Of a stretch of DNA of 64,000 nucleotides, positions 47,551 to 60,634 are shown in pieces. Positions within the stretch are counted from its first letter, which is position 1. Each line of letters opens with the position of its first letter. Both the position numbers and the translations under genes were made by a program. This stretch comes from Boswellia sacra (lineage: Eukaryota; Streptophyta; Magnoliopsida; Sapindales; Burseraceae). The stretch spans positions 124,001 to 188,000 of the forward strand of contig SNVD02008757.1 in assembly GCA_013180625.2 (NCBI GenBank), written 5' to 3'. Below the pieces are notes generated by a model. It was given only the letters and a program-made list of their open reading frames with translations, made no database searches and was not told the origin of the DNA.

Positions 47551-48313
47551 CTGCGAGAGTTCTATTCGTCCGCTCTGCCACTCCATTTTGTTTTGGTGTG
47601 TAAGCAACTGTCTTCTGCCGTTTCACACCTTCTTTACTACAAAATGTGTCAAACTCCTTGTTGCAGAATTCTCTCCCATTATCTGTCCTCAAACACTTGA
47701 TCCTTTTTCCGGATTCAAGTTCCACTTGTGCTTTGAAGGCTTTGAATACAGGAAATACATCTGACTTTTTCTTGATGACATATACCCAACATCTCCTAGA
47801 ATAATCATCCACAAACAATACAAAGTAGTTTGCTCCTCCTAGGGACGTAACTGGTGATTCCCAAACATCAGAATGAATCAAGTCTAGAATGTTTTTACTC
47901 CTAGCAATAGATCTGCTAAAACTCAGTCTACTCTGCTTGCTAATAACACAATGCTCACAGAATGGTAAACTTACAGTTTTGATTCCAGGAAGTAGTTTTC
48001 GATCAGAGAGAATCTTCAAACCCTTTTCGGACATATGGCCAAGTCTTTGATGCCATATCATAGACAATTCTTCTCCAGAACTAGCAATCGCTGTTTCTGC
48101 CTCCTGAACCGTTTCTCCATGGAGCATGTATAGGTTAGCAGCAATCTTTTCTGCCTTCATCACCACAAGTGCGCCTCTGACAACCCTCATGATCCCATTT
48201 TTCATATGGAACTCACATCCGAGGTCATCCAACTGTCCCATCGATAGCAAATTTTTCTTCAAGCCAGTCACATGTCGTACATCTTGGATAGTGCGAATCG
48301 TACCATCAAACAT
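47543..48313 (-). pseudogene. Copia integrase N-terminal and core part
   Basis: 256 residues with the zinc module (WHQRLGHMS...CEHCVISK), the core acidic positions in DLIHSDVWE, CLRTDNGREFCNK and the E in QNGVAERTNRT. It begins after a shift near 48306-48313, again in a run of A. Confidence 0.93.
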
Positions 48314-49346
48314 TTTTTACTTTGATGGTTCCAATACCAGCGATTTTTAAGGCATGATCATCACCCATGTACACAGACCCTTCTGAGATAGGTTTATATT
48401 GATAGAACCAATCTCTTCTAGAAGTCATATGCCATGTTGCTGCTGAATCTATTAACCATATATCAGCAAACCTTTTTCTGCCTTCCACAACTGTTGTTGC
48501 CTCGCTGCACAAGATTTCGCCATTCCCTGAAGTACTTGCTACACAACCCTGAGATCCTGACGACTCAGATTCTTTTCCTTTGCTGTTTCCCTCTCCATTC
48601 TTCTTAAGATGCCAACACTCATTTTTCACGTGCCCTTGCTTTCCACAATGGTAGCATTTAATAAACTTCCTTCCTTTAGACTTTCCCCTGTTCTGATTGT
48701 GACTCCCTCTGGAACCACGTTCCCTTGATCTCCCTCTGTTGGCGGATAAAGCCTCTGCATGTTGAGAAGTCATTATTCTGTCTTTCTTGTTTTTACGTCT
48801 GCTTTCTTCTTCTAAGACAGCAGCCGCAACATCATTAAAGACTAGAGATGACTTCATTGAACCATTTGCCAAGTTGAGGATGAGATTGTCATATGAATCA
48901 GGTAAACTCTGAAGTAGAAGCTCAATACGTTCTTTCTCTTCTATGTTATGCTCCATGGTTGAGAGCTGAGAGAATAACGTCTTCAAAGTGTTGATATGTT
49001 CAGTCACCGGAGTGGTTTCTGACATACGAAGAGTGTACAGCTTCCTTTTCAAGAAAATTTTGTTGTGTATAGATTTGGCTTCATACAAGCTTGTCAAAGT
49101 ATCCCAAATCTCCTTTGCAGAGTTTAATTCTTGAATACTTGACAGCACTTCATCTGCAACGGCTAGATGTAGAGTTGCCATCGCATCACCATCTATCTTC
49201 TCCCATTTATTTTCATCTTGCATATTTTCCGGTCTTCCATCAATTGCTTCAAGGCAATTTTTTTTTCTCAAGATAGCCTTTATTTTAATTTTCCATAGCC
49301 CAAAGTTGTTTCCATCGAACTTCTCTATCTTGAATTTGGCTGCCAT
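48306..49346 (-). pseudogene. Copia gag and protease of the recent element
   Basis: The start ATG at 49344-49346 gives MAAKFKIEKFDG, the usual copia gag beginning. The UBN2-type gag is followed by a CCHC knuckle (CYHCGKQGHVKNEC) and a protease with the active site LIDSAATWHMT, where the usual D-S-G reads D-S-A. The frame breaks near 48310. Confidence 0.92.
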
Positions 49347-49656
49347 TTGTCTTGCAGTGAACAGTACCGTATATGTAAACAGTACCCTTGAATAGTATCG
49401 TATACGTGAATAGTAACAGTATCCGTCTACGTACACCACTGCTAAACAGTAACCAAGAATAGTAGTAAGTGCCGGTACGATTTAATATACACCCGGAAAG
49501 CTTCCAGGAAACACTGGAGGGGTCACAAGCGGTCCCACTTAAAATCCAGTCTCCTTAGACTCTTATCGTCTTTTTGACAAAGTTTTCCTAGACATGTATA
49601 TAACCATACAAGTAACCACTCACTGTCCTAACCCTTGGCTCTGCCTTTGCAACCTT

Positions 49657-49668
49657 GCTCTGATACCA
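49657..49668 (-). other. Primer-binding site of the recent copia element
   Basis: The minus strand reads TGGTATCAGAGC, the initiator tRNA-Met type, one base from the LTR. Confidence 0.92.
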
Positions 49669-49669
49669 C

Positions 49670-50120
49670 TGTTAGGAGATTGAACACTCCTACCGCAGCT
49701 CAAATAAAAGACAAGAAACAAATTGTTATGTTAGAAATAATAATTTGGGTGGCACTGCCCTCCACAATAAATAAAATAGACAATTTGGGCGGCTCAGCCT
49801 TCCACAATAAATAAACTAAAGGCAATAAAGAAAATAAAGGCACAAATATTTAACGTGGTAAAACCCTCAATTTGAGGGAAACCTCCACGGGACAAGTCCG
49901 AAAATATTTCACTATGAAGAAAAATATTACAATCTCTCTCACAATTAGAATGGAGGAGATTATGTGGGAGGAAGAAGTGAAAAGCTTAATACATAAGCTT
50001 GGTGTAATTTTTAAGGGGAGGAGGAAGGCTTTATTATATAGCCTTAGCCTCCCCCTTGGATTTGGTTTCCCACCGATGTGGGATTGGGTGAAAGGCAAAA
50101 ATGCCTTCACCCACTTCACA
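49670..50120 (-). repeat. 5' LTR of the recent copia element
   Basis: 451 bases, the near-identical partner of 44925-45374. Confidence 0.95.
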
Positions 50121-50125
50121 CATAT

Positions 50126-50718
50126 AAATAAAACTATCTATATTCTGCATCGATGTCCTCACTGTGTTGTAATAATTATTTAAGTTAAAGACTAATCGAA
50201 ACTTCTCTGCACATATTTCATATCACATGTATACTAGCATGAAGCTAGAATGTAATAACTCTCTAATACTGTTATCAAATTCATATAAGAGGCCTAATGG
50301 TGTAACCAGGTACCACTAATCACATACAGAAGTCAAAAGTTTTTACAGTCTATCAATGTATATGTATAACACTTACTGATAGTTAACCTAGCTCTCTCTT
50401 GTTACATATGTTTCTAGCTTCCGTTTAAGTAGATGCTCACAACTAGCTAGTTTGACGCTTCAAATTACCGACTTGACGGCATAAAAGACTTGCATATCCA
50501 CTTCCAACTGCTGAAGACTACGTCAGTTATGAGGCTCCTGGAGGGTGATCTAACATAATTCGAAATTAACATAATTCGACAATCGAAAAGAATATAATGA
50601 AAAAAGTTGTTATTTGTCTGAACATCTAATGTAGAATCTTAAAATGATGATCAGGGAGATTAAAGCTCTTCTTAGATATATAATTTTATGGAATTAGTAC
50701 ACTGCCCTTACAGATTTA
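50126..50718. other. Intergenic region and 3' flank of the response regulator gene
   Basis: AT-rich; no coding signal. The right part should hold the 3' UTR of the minus-strand gene. Confidence 0.45.
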
Positions 50719-53700
50719 TCATGGAAGTTCACTATTTTCGAGTAAAGCTTCCATTAGCCACTCGTAGTACCGATCAACGTCACTTGGATTCACGCCAGCT
50801 AAACCTGTTAATTCTTCTTCTCCTTCGTGAAGTAGTTTGAACAGATGATCAGCATGCTCTACCGACGCCTGGTTCTGATTGACTGAACGCCTTGGAGAAG
50901 CTGAAACTGCAGTTTTAGGGGTAAAACCATCAGTGAAATCTCTCGGAGATTTGCTTCTATTAGGCTCATAATTTCCTGTACTGCCTGAAGTGCATCCTCC
51001 TCCTACAATATCAGCTCCTAGGTTTTAACAAAAGCACAAAAAGAATAATCACAGAGTTTGGTCGAATTAGTAATTGTGCGATATAATTAATTACCTGCAA
51101 TTGCAATATTATTATGAGAACTTTTATGTCCAGCTTGACTCGTCGATGACTTGATCTTCTCCTGTGGTTTGCTTGCTGAAGGTAAATCAGTTGCGGCATT
51201 CTCAGCAATGCGTATTTGAGTTTTATATTTCTCAAATAAAATAATAATAATAATAAGGGTTAGTAACCTTACTCGCCAATATAAAAAAAAATTAGGCAAA
51301 ATATTCATTGAGGAAAAGCAATCAGTGCAAGATATGAATATAACCTAAACTGCAATTAGTAATGAGCGTCCTCGTTATATCTCCTCAAAACAATATAGAA
51401 GTGAACGATCAGAATATTAATTGAGAGCAAAATTTTTTTTTTCACATTTGCTGTTAGGTATTCATGAAAATTAATTTTTGTTGAATGAAAGCTACAAGCT
51501 ATTATTTGTAGATCGACCTAGTGATTATTTAAACTTTGAAAATTTTATTGAATTAATGGTGGTTTATGTCGGCTAATATATTAATTATAAGTAGGTATGA
51601 TGTATGCAGTAGATCAATTAGGGATAATACTTAAAGACAATTAGGCTACGTGTTTGTTTTCAAATTCAAAAAGAATTTCATGAAAATGCATATGTAATCA
51701 ATGCATACATTTCAAATCAATATAACTATATATCATTTTAAAGATTTAAAAAAATTCAAAACCAACCATATATTCTTGTGGAATTTTAATTTTAGAATAA
51801 AAACACAAAATTCACAAACAAATACATCCAAGGGTTTGCGAAAAAATAAATTCAATATTCTTGAATTTTAAGTACATTTTCTGGTGATTTAATGGAAATG
51901 TTGTATTTTATCAATTTATAGCGATTCAGTTGTCATTTACATCTTGTTGGACTGTTTTCTTTTAATTCAGGTAAATTATTTTGTAGATATCTTGCTAATG
52001 AGTTTAGTGAATTAATCATATAGAATGAATGTCACTAATTTGATACAATTTTAGAGATGAACAAAACCCAACGTAACAAGTATCTTGAAATTTTATCAAA
52101 CTAGTGATTATTTAACACCTGTTATTTTTTTTTATTAATATGTGTGTGTGTTTTAACTTAAAAACATAACTTAAACTTTCAACCATTAATTCATATATAT
52201 TACCGTACCTTATATATTAAGTAATAATGTTGATCTACATATAGACTAGAAACACTAAAATACTTGACAATTTTTGTCATTCAAGTATTACAAAAAATGC
52301 ATTTTAATTTAGATTATAAGGCTTTGATGATCAGTCCTAGGGAGCAGGGATCAATTGTATATACCAACATTATTTAGTCAAACTCTCTTTCTCTTTAAAT
52401 GACAAACATAGTCAAGTAAATTGACTTTGATATACCATAATGATCTATTGACGATCCAGCAACAATATGTCATGAAACTAGCCTACTAGCTAGCTAGTAC
52501 ACAAATGCAATTGGACTACTAATTAAACGCAACCAAAAACAAAAACCACAAACAAAAGTGAAGTTGGTAGAAAAAACCTGCAGATGGCTAGCAACCTGGC
52601 GTTGGGTCAAATAAGGCACATTCATCATCTTCAATATTAACTTCGGACGAGCTTCTGGATCCAAAAAGCAAACCAGAAACTGATTAGTTATGTAGAGTTA
52701 AACACAATGCATAAATAAGGTAGCAGCTTATAATTAATTAAGAAATGGAATAGAATGGTCACAAGACATTTTGAATTTTGCTCTCAGAGAAAGTAAATTT
52801 TACTTCTATCGCCAAGTGCACTAATAGCTGCTGTAAACTTGCGATGTAGTTCTGGTGTCCAAGATAGACGTTGAGACCTTTTCTTCCCCAAGCTTCCATC
52901 TTTGTCATTCATCTCTTTCTCTGTTTTCTCATTGTTCTCAATCATTTCTTCCAGTATTTCGTCAAAAGGTTTCATATTCTCGTAATTTATCTGCTGATAA
53001 TCAGACTCCAATTTTCTTCTTTTCTCTTCTCTTTTCCCTTCTTGATTGTCACTCAATGATCTGATCTTCGTCGTGATTCCTCCTTGTTTTTGGTTTTCTC
53101 TAGTCATCATCAGCTGTTCAGTGCAAGTATATTTTGATTCTTCTGCACTGTTTTCATCAACTATATCAAGTACAACTTGATCTACATCCACTTCCATTAT
53201 TTGCTTACTCTTCCATTTTCGATCTGCGATAATGTGTTGATTATTAGTGCCGTATTGCAAGTCATTGCCAGCGGGAGTCCTCCTTGACAATGCGCCATTC
53301 ATCTTTATACCTTGAGACGCCTTTCCGTGGTTCACCACTGCTCGGTCTGCTCTTGGGATTTCCTTCGATGAATCAAAATTTCTTGTCTTGTATACATGTT
53401 GCCATATGTACTTTAAATCATCAAAAGCAATAGGCTTTTCGAGAAAAAAGCATGCTCCTTCAGCTAGGGCTTTTGCAGCAACACTCAAATTTCTTTGAGA
53501 GGCCATCACTTCATGGTATAATTAAGTTATTAGTAAAGCTGTTCTTTAAAGAGAATATATAAGGAAATTAACCCTGATGGAAAATTTTTAACAGCAAATT
53601 AAAATTAATTAACTTACACATGATGGGAATTTCCTTCTTGAGCAGCACTCTGAGAAATGAAAGCCCATCCATGTCAGGCATGTCAACATTAGCAATGACC

Positions 53701-55158
53701 AGTTTGATTCTATCCTTTTCTTCGCGAATCAGTGACAGAGCAACGGATGCAAGTTCAGTCGTGGTAACTGAAGAATATATTAGCATGTTATGTAACACAC
53801 TGACATAACATTTATATTTAACACTGGAAACAAGAACATATCCGTCGAATTAATAAAAGCATCACCGTGAGATGAAATATTATGCATCTCACTATTCTAG
53901 AAAATGAATCAAATTAATTATATGGTTCTATTTCTCAATCTATTGAAGTTGCTTGTATAGAACCAAGCTTGAAAAGAATATATATATTTGATAGATCAAC
54001 AAAATTAGGAGTACTACTTATTGTTTCAATGATATGTTACTGAAAATGCCATTCAAGAAGGACAGAATCTAATGATGAACAAATGGCTATTATTTCATCA
54101 ATTCTATAAAATAAGGTAGCCAACTTATCCACCACATAACTCCAATGAAATTAACATTGAACATTATTTTCATAGATTAATTAAGTTTAAAAAAAATCCA
54201 TCTATATAAAATATAAACAAGATAGAAAAAACAAATGCAATTAATAGATTAGATCAATACTAGTCCTATATTAAAGAATTGTTTATACATATACGTACAT
54301 GCATCGAATATATTTTTTTATACGATTCAAAATAAACCAGTGATAAAAAAAGGTTATAAATCAAAATTATGAGATGTGAGCTATGGAGAAGCAAAACAAG
54401 AAACATTAAAACATTGACAAAGCACTTATGAAAGAAGAAAATGGAAAGAAACTAGGTTAAACCATATATATTTATAGTGAGACCTGTATGTAGTCATTGG
54501 TACTATGTACCTTTGCCATTCCTCGAAATTTTCTAGACTTGTTCTAGTTTCAACTTTTACGGTCGTTTCTCTAATTTTTGTGTGGGATTTTTCTCTTTTA
54601 TTATTTTTTTTGGGACAAAACCTCGATGATACAAGTACAAAATTCTATTGAATACAAAAAAGAGTGACTGCTAGATGGAGGAACGTCATGAGTAATCCCT
54701 TAAAGTGAAACCTCTTTGTGTGGGAAAGCTTGTAGCTAGTCTCTTAGATTCATAAAGAAATGAATTCAATTAAGCTGGAATCTCCAATGATATAAATGAT
54801 CAATAACATATCATAGTTCATACAATACAATAACAATCATGCAAATATTATTAGGATGTAGGCTTCTTTTGATTTGCGGATGCATGCACATAATGATCGC
54901 TTAATAGATGATAGACTTGTGTGTAATCCGTATCCAATAGGTATGATCAGATTCTGATAATACTAAATAAAAGCAACATTGAAAGCATTTTTTTTAAAGT
55001 ACTTTTATAGAGTATGTATAGATACCCTTGTAGGAGTACTGTTCAAGCATTGATGCTAAATACATGAGAGAGGCCGTATCATAATCCACCAGCAGGATAT
55101 TGAGCCCTCGAGCAAAGCTGGGAACCATGCTGCTGCTTGGTAATTCTTTCACCTCCAT
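50719..55158 (-). CDS. Type-B response regulator (GARP/Myb transcription factor) with degenerate receiver
   Basis: Type-B response regulators act in cytokinin-type phosphorelays as nuclear DNA-binding factors. Exons, in transcript order: 55158-55026, 53767-53618, 53508-52804, 52654-52578, 51230-51095 and 51017-50719. Splice sites are GT/AG and phases close to 499 residues. Residues 18-140 form a receiver domain (NILLVDYD...MPDMDG...LEKPI...IWQHVYKTR). Residues about 303-365 form a GARP Myb domain (RLSWTPELHRKF, LILKMMNVPYLTQRQVASHLQKYK). A linker rich in Glu/Lys joins them, and the C-terminus is short. Key receiver residues are changed: the acid pair reads D25-Y26, the phospho-acceptor Asp is Asn71, and the Ser/Thr switch is Ala; the conserved Lys (EKPI) remains. 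So phosphorylation-independent function is likely. A TATATATAG-like box lies on the minus strand near 55210. Confidence 0.9.
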
Positions 55159-56538
55159 TTACAGAAGCAGAAAAAACAAAGAGAAGTTATAACGCAAAGG
55201 AGCCCTATATATAGAGAGAGAGATACTTAAAATTTCAAAGATTGAGGTTGAATTCACAGCGGAAAGAGATCAAGAAATCAACCCAAGTGAATGACCGAGT
55301 GATCGAATAGAGTGAGATAGAAAGAAGAATGAACTGTTAATGAAACGCATGCACCAACTATGTGCCGGTGGGGCTGTGATTTATAGACATTTAGCATTAC
55401 TGCGCATGAACTTCGGGCCTTCGGGCTGCTTTGAAAAAACACGTAAGACAAAAACAAACTGTTTTCTATGGGCCATGTACTTTTCTAGAGCCAATAGCTT
55501 CACTACACGTCGCCATACTCAACAGTATGGTATAGACTATAGCTCTGTTGACTCTTGTCAAAAGCAAGCACACAGAAACAGGAATTAATTCAGTATATAA
55601 TTATACTTTAGATAGAATTGATTAAGATTAATCATTTCGTACTTATACCATCTCTTGCAAAGAAAATAGTATGGATATATTAGTTCATAGCAAATGAAAT
55701 TGTTTATATATGTTATATTCTTGTACTAACTATCTTTTTATTACTCGTACAAAGATTGTTAAGAAATATCAAGAAATAGACTGTTTTCTTACCGAATTGC
55801 TAGTTCGGTAATTAGTTTCTATTTAAAAAATTTGACCAAAGCAACACAGTCAAACACTCAAACTATGTTAAACTCTCTCATCATTGATAATTAATTACTT
55901 ATAAATAATTTCCATGAATAGATAGAATCAACAAAGAAACCTTTTTTTTTTTAGTCTTAATGTGTGCATTATTAATATATTAAAATTTGTGTAATACCCT
56001 TTGAAGACAATGTAATTTTAAAAAATTAAAATTATTTTGGCACTAAATTCTCAATGATATCAATATAATAAATTAATTCTTTAAGTAAATTTTTAGTCAT
56101 TGAATACAGTTTTCAATAAGTTAATGCTTGCCTTTGAGGTATATATTAAGATTTTCTTTTTCCATTTTAGGAGATGATACAACATGTGTTTATGTCCAAA
56201 CAATGTCATATCATTTTAGAATATTAATTTTTATATATAATTCGCATGTTAGTTTACTCTTTTAGTAGAAGTAATTAACTTTTACGGTGCAAGGTAAGGT
56301 ACCATTATTTTTGGTTAATAAATTGCATTAATTTGATGTTTCTTTTGCAATCGTGAAACAAGTAGTTAGATCCAAAACAAGAAAAGGGCTATACGTCAAC
56401 AATGAATTATATATTTTCTTTTAATGAATAAGTGGCATCCATCCTGTTCAAACGGCAAACAAACTTGGCAAATAAAAAAGAGTTTCCATTAATGCAAATT
56501 GCATTTAAAGGTTGATAGAAGAATAGCAAAACAATTTA
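55159..56538. other. Promoter side of the response regulator gene and intergenic DNA
   Basis: The first part is the 5' flank of the minus-strand gene. A plus-strand frame at 55340-55588 has no recognisable domain and is not called. The rest is AT-rich. Confidence 0.4.
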
Positions 56539-57112
56539 GGGCATGTTTAACGCCCTGTAAAACAATGTATAGGATAACATAAATTTATTTGAATTGGATT
56601 GGATTGAATAGTATAGAATAAGATTAGATAAGACATAATACTATATTATATATATTTGGTAGAGTATTGTATTAGATAAAACGTAAAAAAAAAAAACTAT
56701 AATATGAAAAGTCTAATTTAAATATAAAATAAATTTAAATAATAATTAAAATTATTTTTAAAATAAAAATTGAATTATTAAAATTTTTATTTATTTAAAT
56801 AATTATTTTTTATTTATTTGAATAATTAATTTTTATTTAAATATTTAATTAATTATATAAATATATAAATATTTAATTTATATAATTTTTAGTGAAAATT
56901 GAGACAAAAATAAGTTTATATGGTGTTAACCCAAGAATAGGTTTGGTATAAAAATGCTCAACTTTTATATAAACTGTACTGCTACAATACCTACTACAGT
57001 GTTGCTACTGTATCCACGTTATACTATATAGTTCTACTCAAAATCTGATCAAATACAGTATAATTTATTAATATTATACTATATAGTGTTATATAGCACA
57101 TCAAATACGTCC
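56539..57112. mobile_element. MITE with GGGCATGTTTAACG ends
   Basis: The left end reads GGGCATGTTTAACGCC and the right end, on the other strand, GGACGTATTTGATGTGC. The sequence is flanked by TTA on the left and TAA on the right. The interior is rich in TATAGT and TATTGTA words as in the element at 59915. No coding capacity. Confidence 0.5.
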
Positions 57113-59228
57113 TAAATAGAGATGATTTAACTTACTACAGTTATTTTATAGTAAAAAGTTAGACCCTCGAGAAAACAACTAAAAAAATTTGACAATTTCA
57201 ATTCCCTTTTCATTTATTAATTAACTAAAGAAGGATAATATTCTCTTGGAATTTGAAGTCAAAGCATTTTAGTGTTGAACGGAAGCTTTCAACTTTATTC
57301 AAACGTTTGTTCTAAACACATCAGCCATAACTCACGCCATTTCATTGTCATTCGATCTACATACCATTTATGTATGCTTCAAATAGTTCTAGTCCACTGG
57401 TAATTAATTACTGAAGGTCTTACTTTTTAGACAATGTTTAAAATCGTGTCCTTCAAACCTTGAAGTGGTGAAAAATCAATTGCTATATGTCAATAAATAT
57501 AAAAACAACAAAAACAAATTATATTGTACAAATTAATTCAACACGAATCCACGCGATCTCGGGAAGAGGGATGTTTATCTGTTACTAGGTCGATGTATCA
57601 GGTCAACAACAATCACTAGATAAAGGTCAAGTCAACTACTAAACTCTCGTCATGGAGCAGGAGGAAGCGACAAGGGGAGGCACTTCGAAAAAAAAAATAA
57701 TGATAATGTCTAAATAAAACTCTTATTTTAAGAATTATAAAATGAAAAAAAAGACACGAAAATTAATTTGATCGAAGACATCTACTTCAATCAAATTATT
57801 TATTATTGTTGTTGGCATTTGACTCAAAAAATTAGTCAATCAAACGATCTCTACAACGCGGATCCCCTATTTTACTCTTTCTCAAGAGCATGGTATTTTA
57901 CCTTGTTAGTCTAAACACCAACATATCTATCTGTGCACTGGTTTGTATACCTAATGGCCTAATGTCATGACTGCTCTATTGAGTGTTGAATGTGAGAAAA
58001 GTCTATAAACACTCTTAAAGTTTGGGTTAACTATTAGTCAATGACAATCAAACTTTAAACTGATAAGTTAATTAGTCTCTGACTTTAATTTTTGTTTTAT
58101 TTGATTGAGGGTAATTTGGATATTTTATAGAAAGAGACATAAACCTCTCTTAATATTTCTTGAAATCCCACATAAGCACCTTAGGTTTCTAAAAATCTCA
58201 AATACTTTCCATTGTCATCAATCTTTATCAAGTTGTTTTGTTATTTCTATGAATAAAATTAATATACTAATGAAATTATTTTCTAACTTTAATATTAAAA
58301 ATGGTGTAGTAATAGAGAATATATTAAATAAATATAATAAAAATAATTAATAATTTAGTATAAGTAAAAAAAAATAGAAAAGATCAACAACAAACACTTA
58401 AATAAATGACAAATACTTTTAATTTATTGTCGGTAAATAATTGAATAAAAAAAATCTATAGAGGTAAAAACTCATTTTCCTAAATGAGACATACTATTAA
58501 TAATAACTTTGTCGCATTTTATATTTTCTGCATCTCTCTCTCTCTCTCTCTTCTTTATAAGAATCATAAGATTGGAAATGATCTTTTCTTGCAATTTATG
58601 GCAAATGGTTGCCGAAGGGCTTTGATATAATTGTTTTAATAAATAAAAATTTGTATACTCAAGTATTAATTTTTTTATAAAATTATACCTATTTAATATG
58701 TACTCTATTATATTTTACATTAATATACTTTTTTAATATTAAAATTAGAAGACAACTTCATAAATATATTAATTCTTTTGATATAATAATATAAAACTTT
58801 ATAAAAATTGATGATAAGGGATGTGATATTTTATAAACTTAAGGTTGCTACATGGAATTTCAAGATATCTCATTTGCACATCTTTTTATCAAATACCAAA
58901 ATTTACCCTCCATCAAATTAAAATCATGGACTAATTTGTCAGTTTAAAGTTTGACTGTCTTTGATTGATCGTTCATTAAACCTCAGAAGTGTTTGTGGAT
59001 TTCTCCATGTCATACATTGTCTGTTTACTGTCAGATACTATTAAACACTGTTTGATGCACCTGTTGGATACCATCTAACACTGTCAAATACTATTTGACA
59101 CACCTGTCAGATACTATAACATCTCATATAGGGTTATAACATGCAATTTTTTAGGAAGAGGGTTATATATCAAATAAACCCATAATTTGGACTATTTTCT
59201 CAAATTTCCCATGATTTTATCCCGTGAT
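57113..59228. other. Intergenic AT-rich region
   Basis: No gene seen; a short (CT)n run lies near 58533-58551. TSD base block CCCGTGAT of the next element ends at 59228. Confidence 0.4.
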
Positions 59229-59329
59229 CAGGGACGGAGCCAGCATAGGCCCAGCAGGGGCAATTGCCCCTCCTGGGCCAAAAGAAAAAAATAAAATATT
59301 ATTTTTTAATTATTAAAAATATATATTGT

Positions 59330-59360
<31 letters not shown>

Positions 59361-59708
59361 TTCTATTTACATCTTGTTGATTAAATAAAATTTTTTTATA
59401 TTTCCTCCATCATCACTCATTAATTTGTTTTGTCTCTATTATTTTTATTTTTAAAAAGATAAGATCCTTTTGAATTAATAAGTTTAAAATTTTATTTAAT
59501 TATATTATTAATTACTTTATTTATCATTTCTCTTGTAATTAAAACTTAAAATTGATATGATATATATTAATTTACACCCCAAATAATGTTAACCAAAAAT
59601 ATTACAAACTTTCTAAATTTATAACTATATTTTATTTATATTAATTTATTTTCTTTTATTATTATTCAATTTTGCCCCCTCTACAAATAATTCCTGGCTC
59701 CGTCCCTA
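59229..59708. mobile_element. hAT-type MITE with a perfect 8-base target duplication
   Basis: Flanked by CCCGTGAT at 59221-59228 and 59709-59716. The ends are CAGGGACGGAGCCAG and, read from the right, TAGGGACGGAGCCAGG. The 8-base duplication and the CAGGG...end pattern are typical of hAT elements. It is 480 bases with an AT-rich interior including a (TA)n run near 59337-59361. Confidence 0.88.
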
Positions 59709-59716
59709 CCCGTGAT

Positions 59717-59914
59717 GTTTGATTTTGTGAGCCTCTTTATTTTATTTTACTCTTGTTAGGATCAATACACTACGTTACTTGGTTAGTGCTTTACTTTCTC
59801 AGTTTGAGCACTTTTTGGTCTACTTAGCATAGGGATAGGGACTTATTTGTCCAATGCACTATACGGTGTCTAATGCACTATACAGTGTCTAATACACGCT
59901 ACCTTGCTTAGTTA
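59717..59914. other. Short spacer between two MITEs
   Basis: No gene or repeat recognised. Confidence 0.4.
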
Positions 59915-60634
59915 GGACATGTTTGGTACGCGACACTTTATAGTATTATTTTACTATATTATATTAAATAGTGTAATACATGGATTTGGTGCTAATTTAG
60001 CATTGTATTAATTAATACAAAGTACAACCCTTAGATGCATCAACATTTTATTAAATTATATAGAACTAATCCATGACATTAGCATTACATTGTATAGCAC
60101 TAATAAAAAATGTCAAAATTATCCCTATGAAATTCTATATATCTAACAATACCTTCTAATTTTTAAAAATTTTAAAATAAATAAAGATGTATTTAATAGG
60201 TAATTATAAAATAAAAATTATTTTAAAATTTATTTTCTAAAAATAAAGAAGGGATGGAGAGAGTCACCGCCCCCACTGAGAGATACTAGAGGTCCACTGC
60301 CTCCGTTTGACCAATTAGCATCTAGTATGCCACCATAAACTCAAATTATCTAATAGGTACAGTGAGGGTATTAGATCCTGAGTAATTTTTTCAAAAATTA
60401 ACAATTGTTCGATAAATTACTAAATAACTAATTTTGTAAATAAACTAAAAATATATTTATACTTTGTATATCTTTTTTTTAAAAATTCTTATTTTTTGTA
60501 CAAATTAATACATTACATGAGTACATCAAATATTATGTAATTTTGACATAATATTATTTTTAGTATCATACAATATAATATTATATAATACAATATTATA
60601 CTATACTATACAATATCGTATATCAAACATGCTC
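59915..60634. mobile_element. MITE with GGACATGTTTGGTACG ends
   Basis: The left end reads GGACATGTTTGGTACG and the right end, on the other strand, GAGCATGTTTGATATACG. The subterminal parts are rich in TATAGTA, and the interior is AT-rich. It looks related to 56539-57112. Confidence 0.5.

Larger units (their letters stand above)
44925..50120 (-). mobile_element. Recent Ty1/copia LTR retrotransposon, Tork/Tnt1-like
   Basis: Perfect CATAT target duplication (44920-44924 and 50121-50125). LTRs of 450 and 451 bases differ at about four positions by eye. Primer site and polypurine tract are present. The minus-strand order gag-protease-integrase-RT-RNase H is copia type, and the gag start resembles the Tork/Tnt1 group. 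The frame is broken by three single-base shifts and two stops, so it is non-autonomous as read. Confidence 0.95.

Noticed and set aside
49872..50183. 103-codon plus-strand frame repeated at 45126
   Set aside because: It lies in both LTRs of the young copia element and is non-coding LTR sequence.
55340..55588. 82-codon plus-strand frame upstream of the response regulator
   Set aside because: No domain, and it lies in the promoter side of a divergent gene; chance length.
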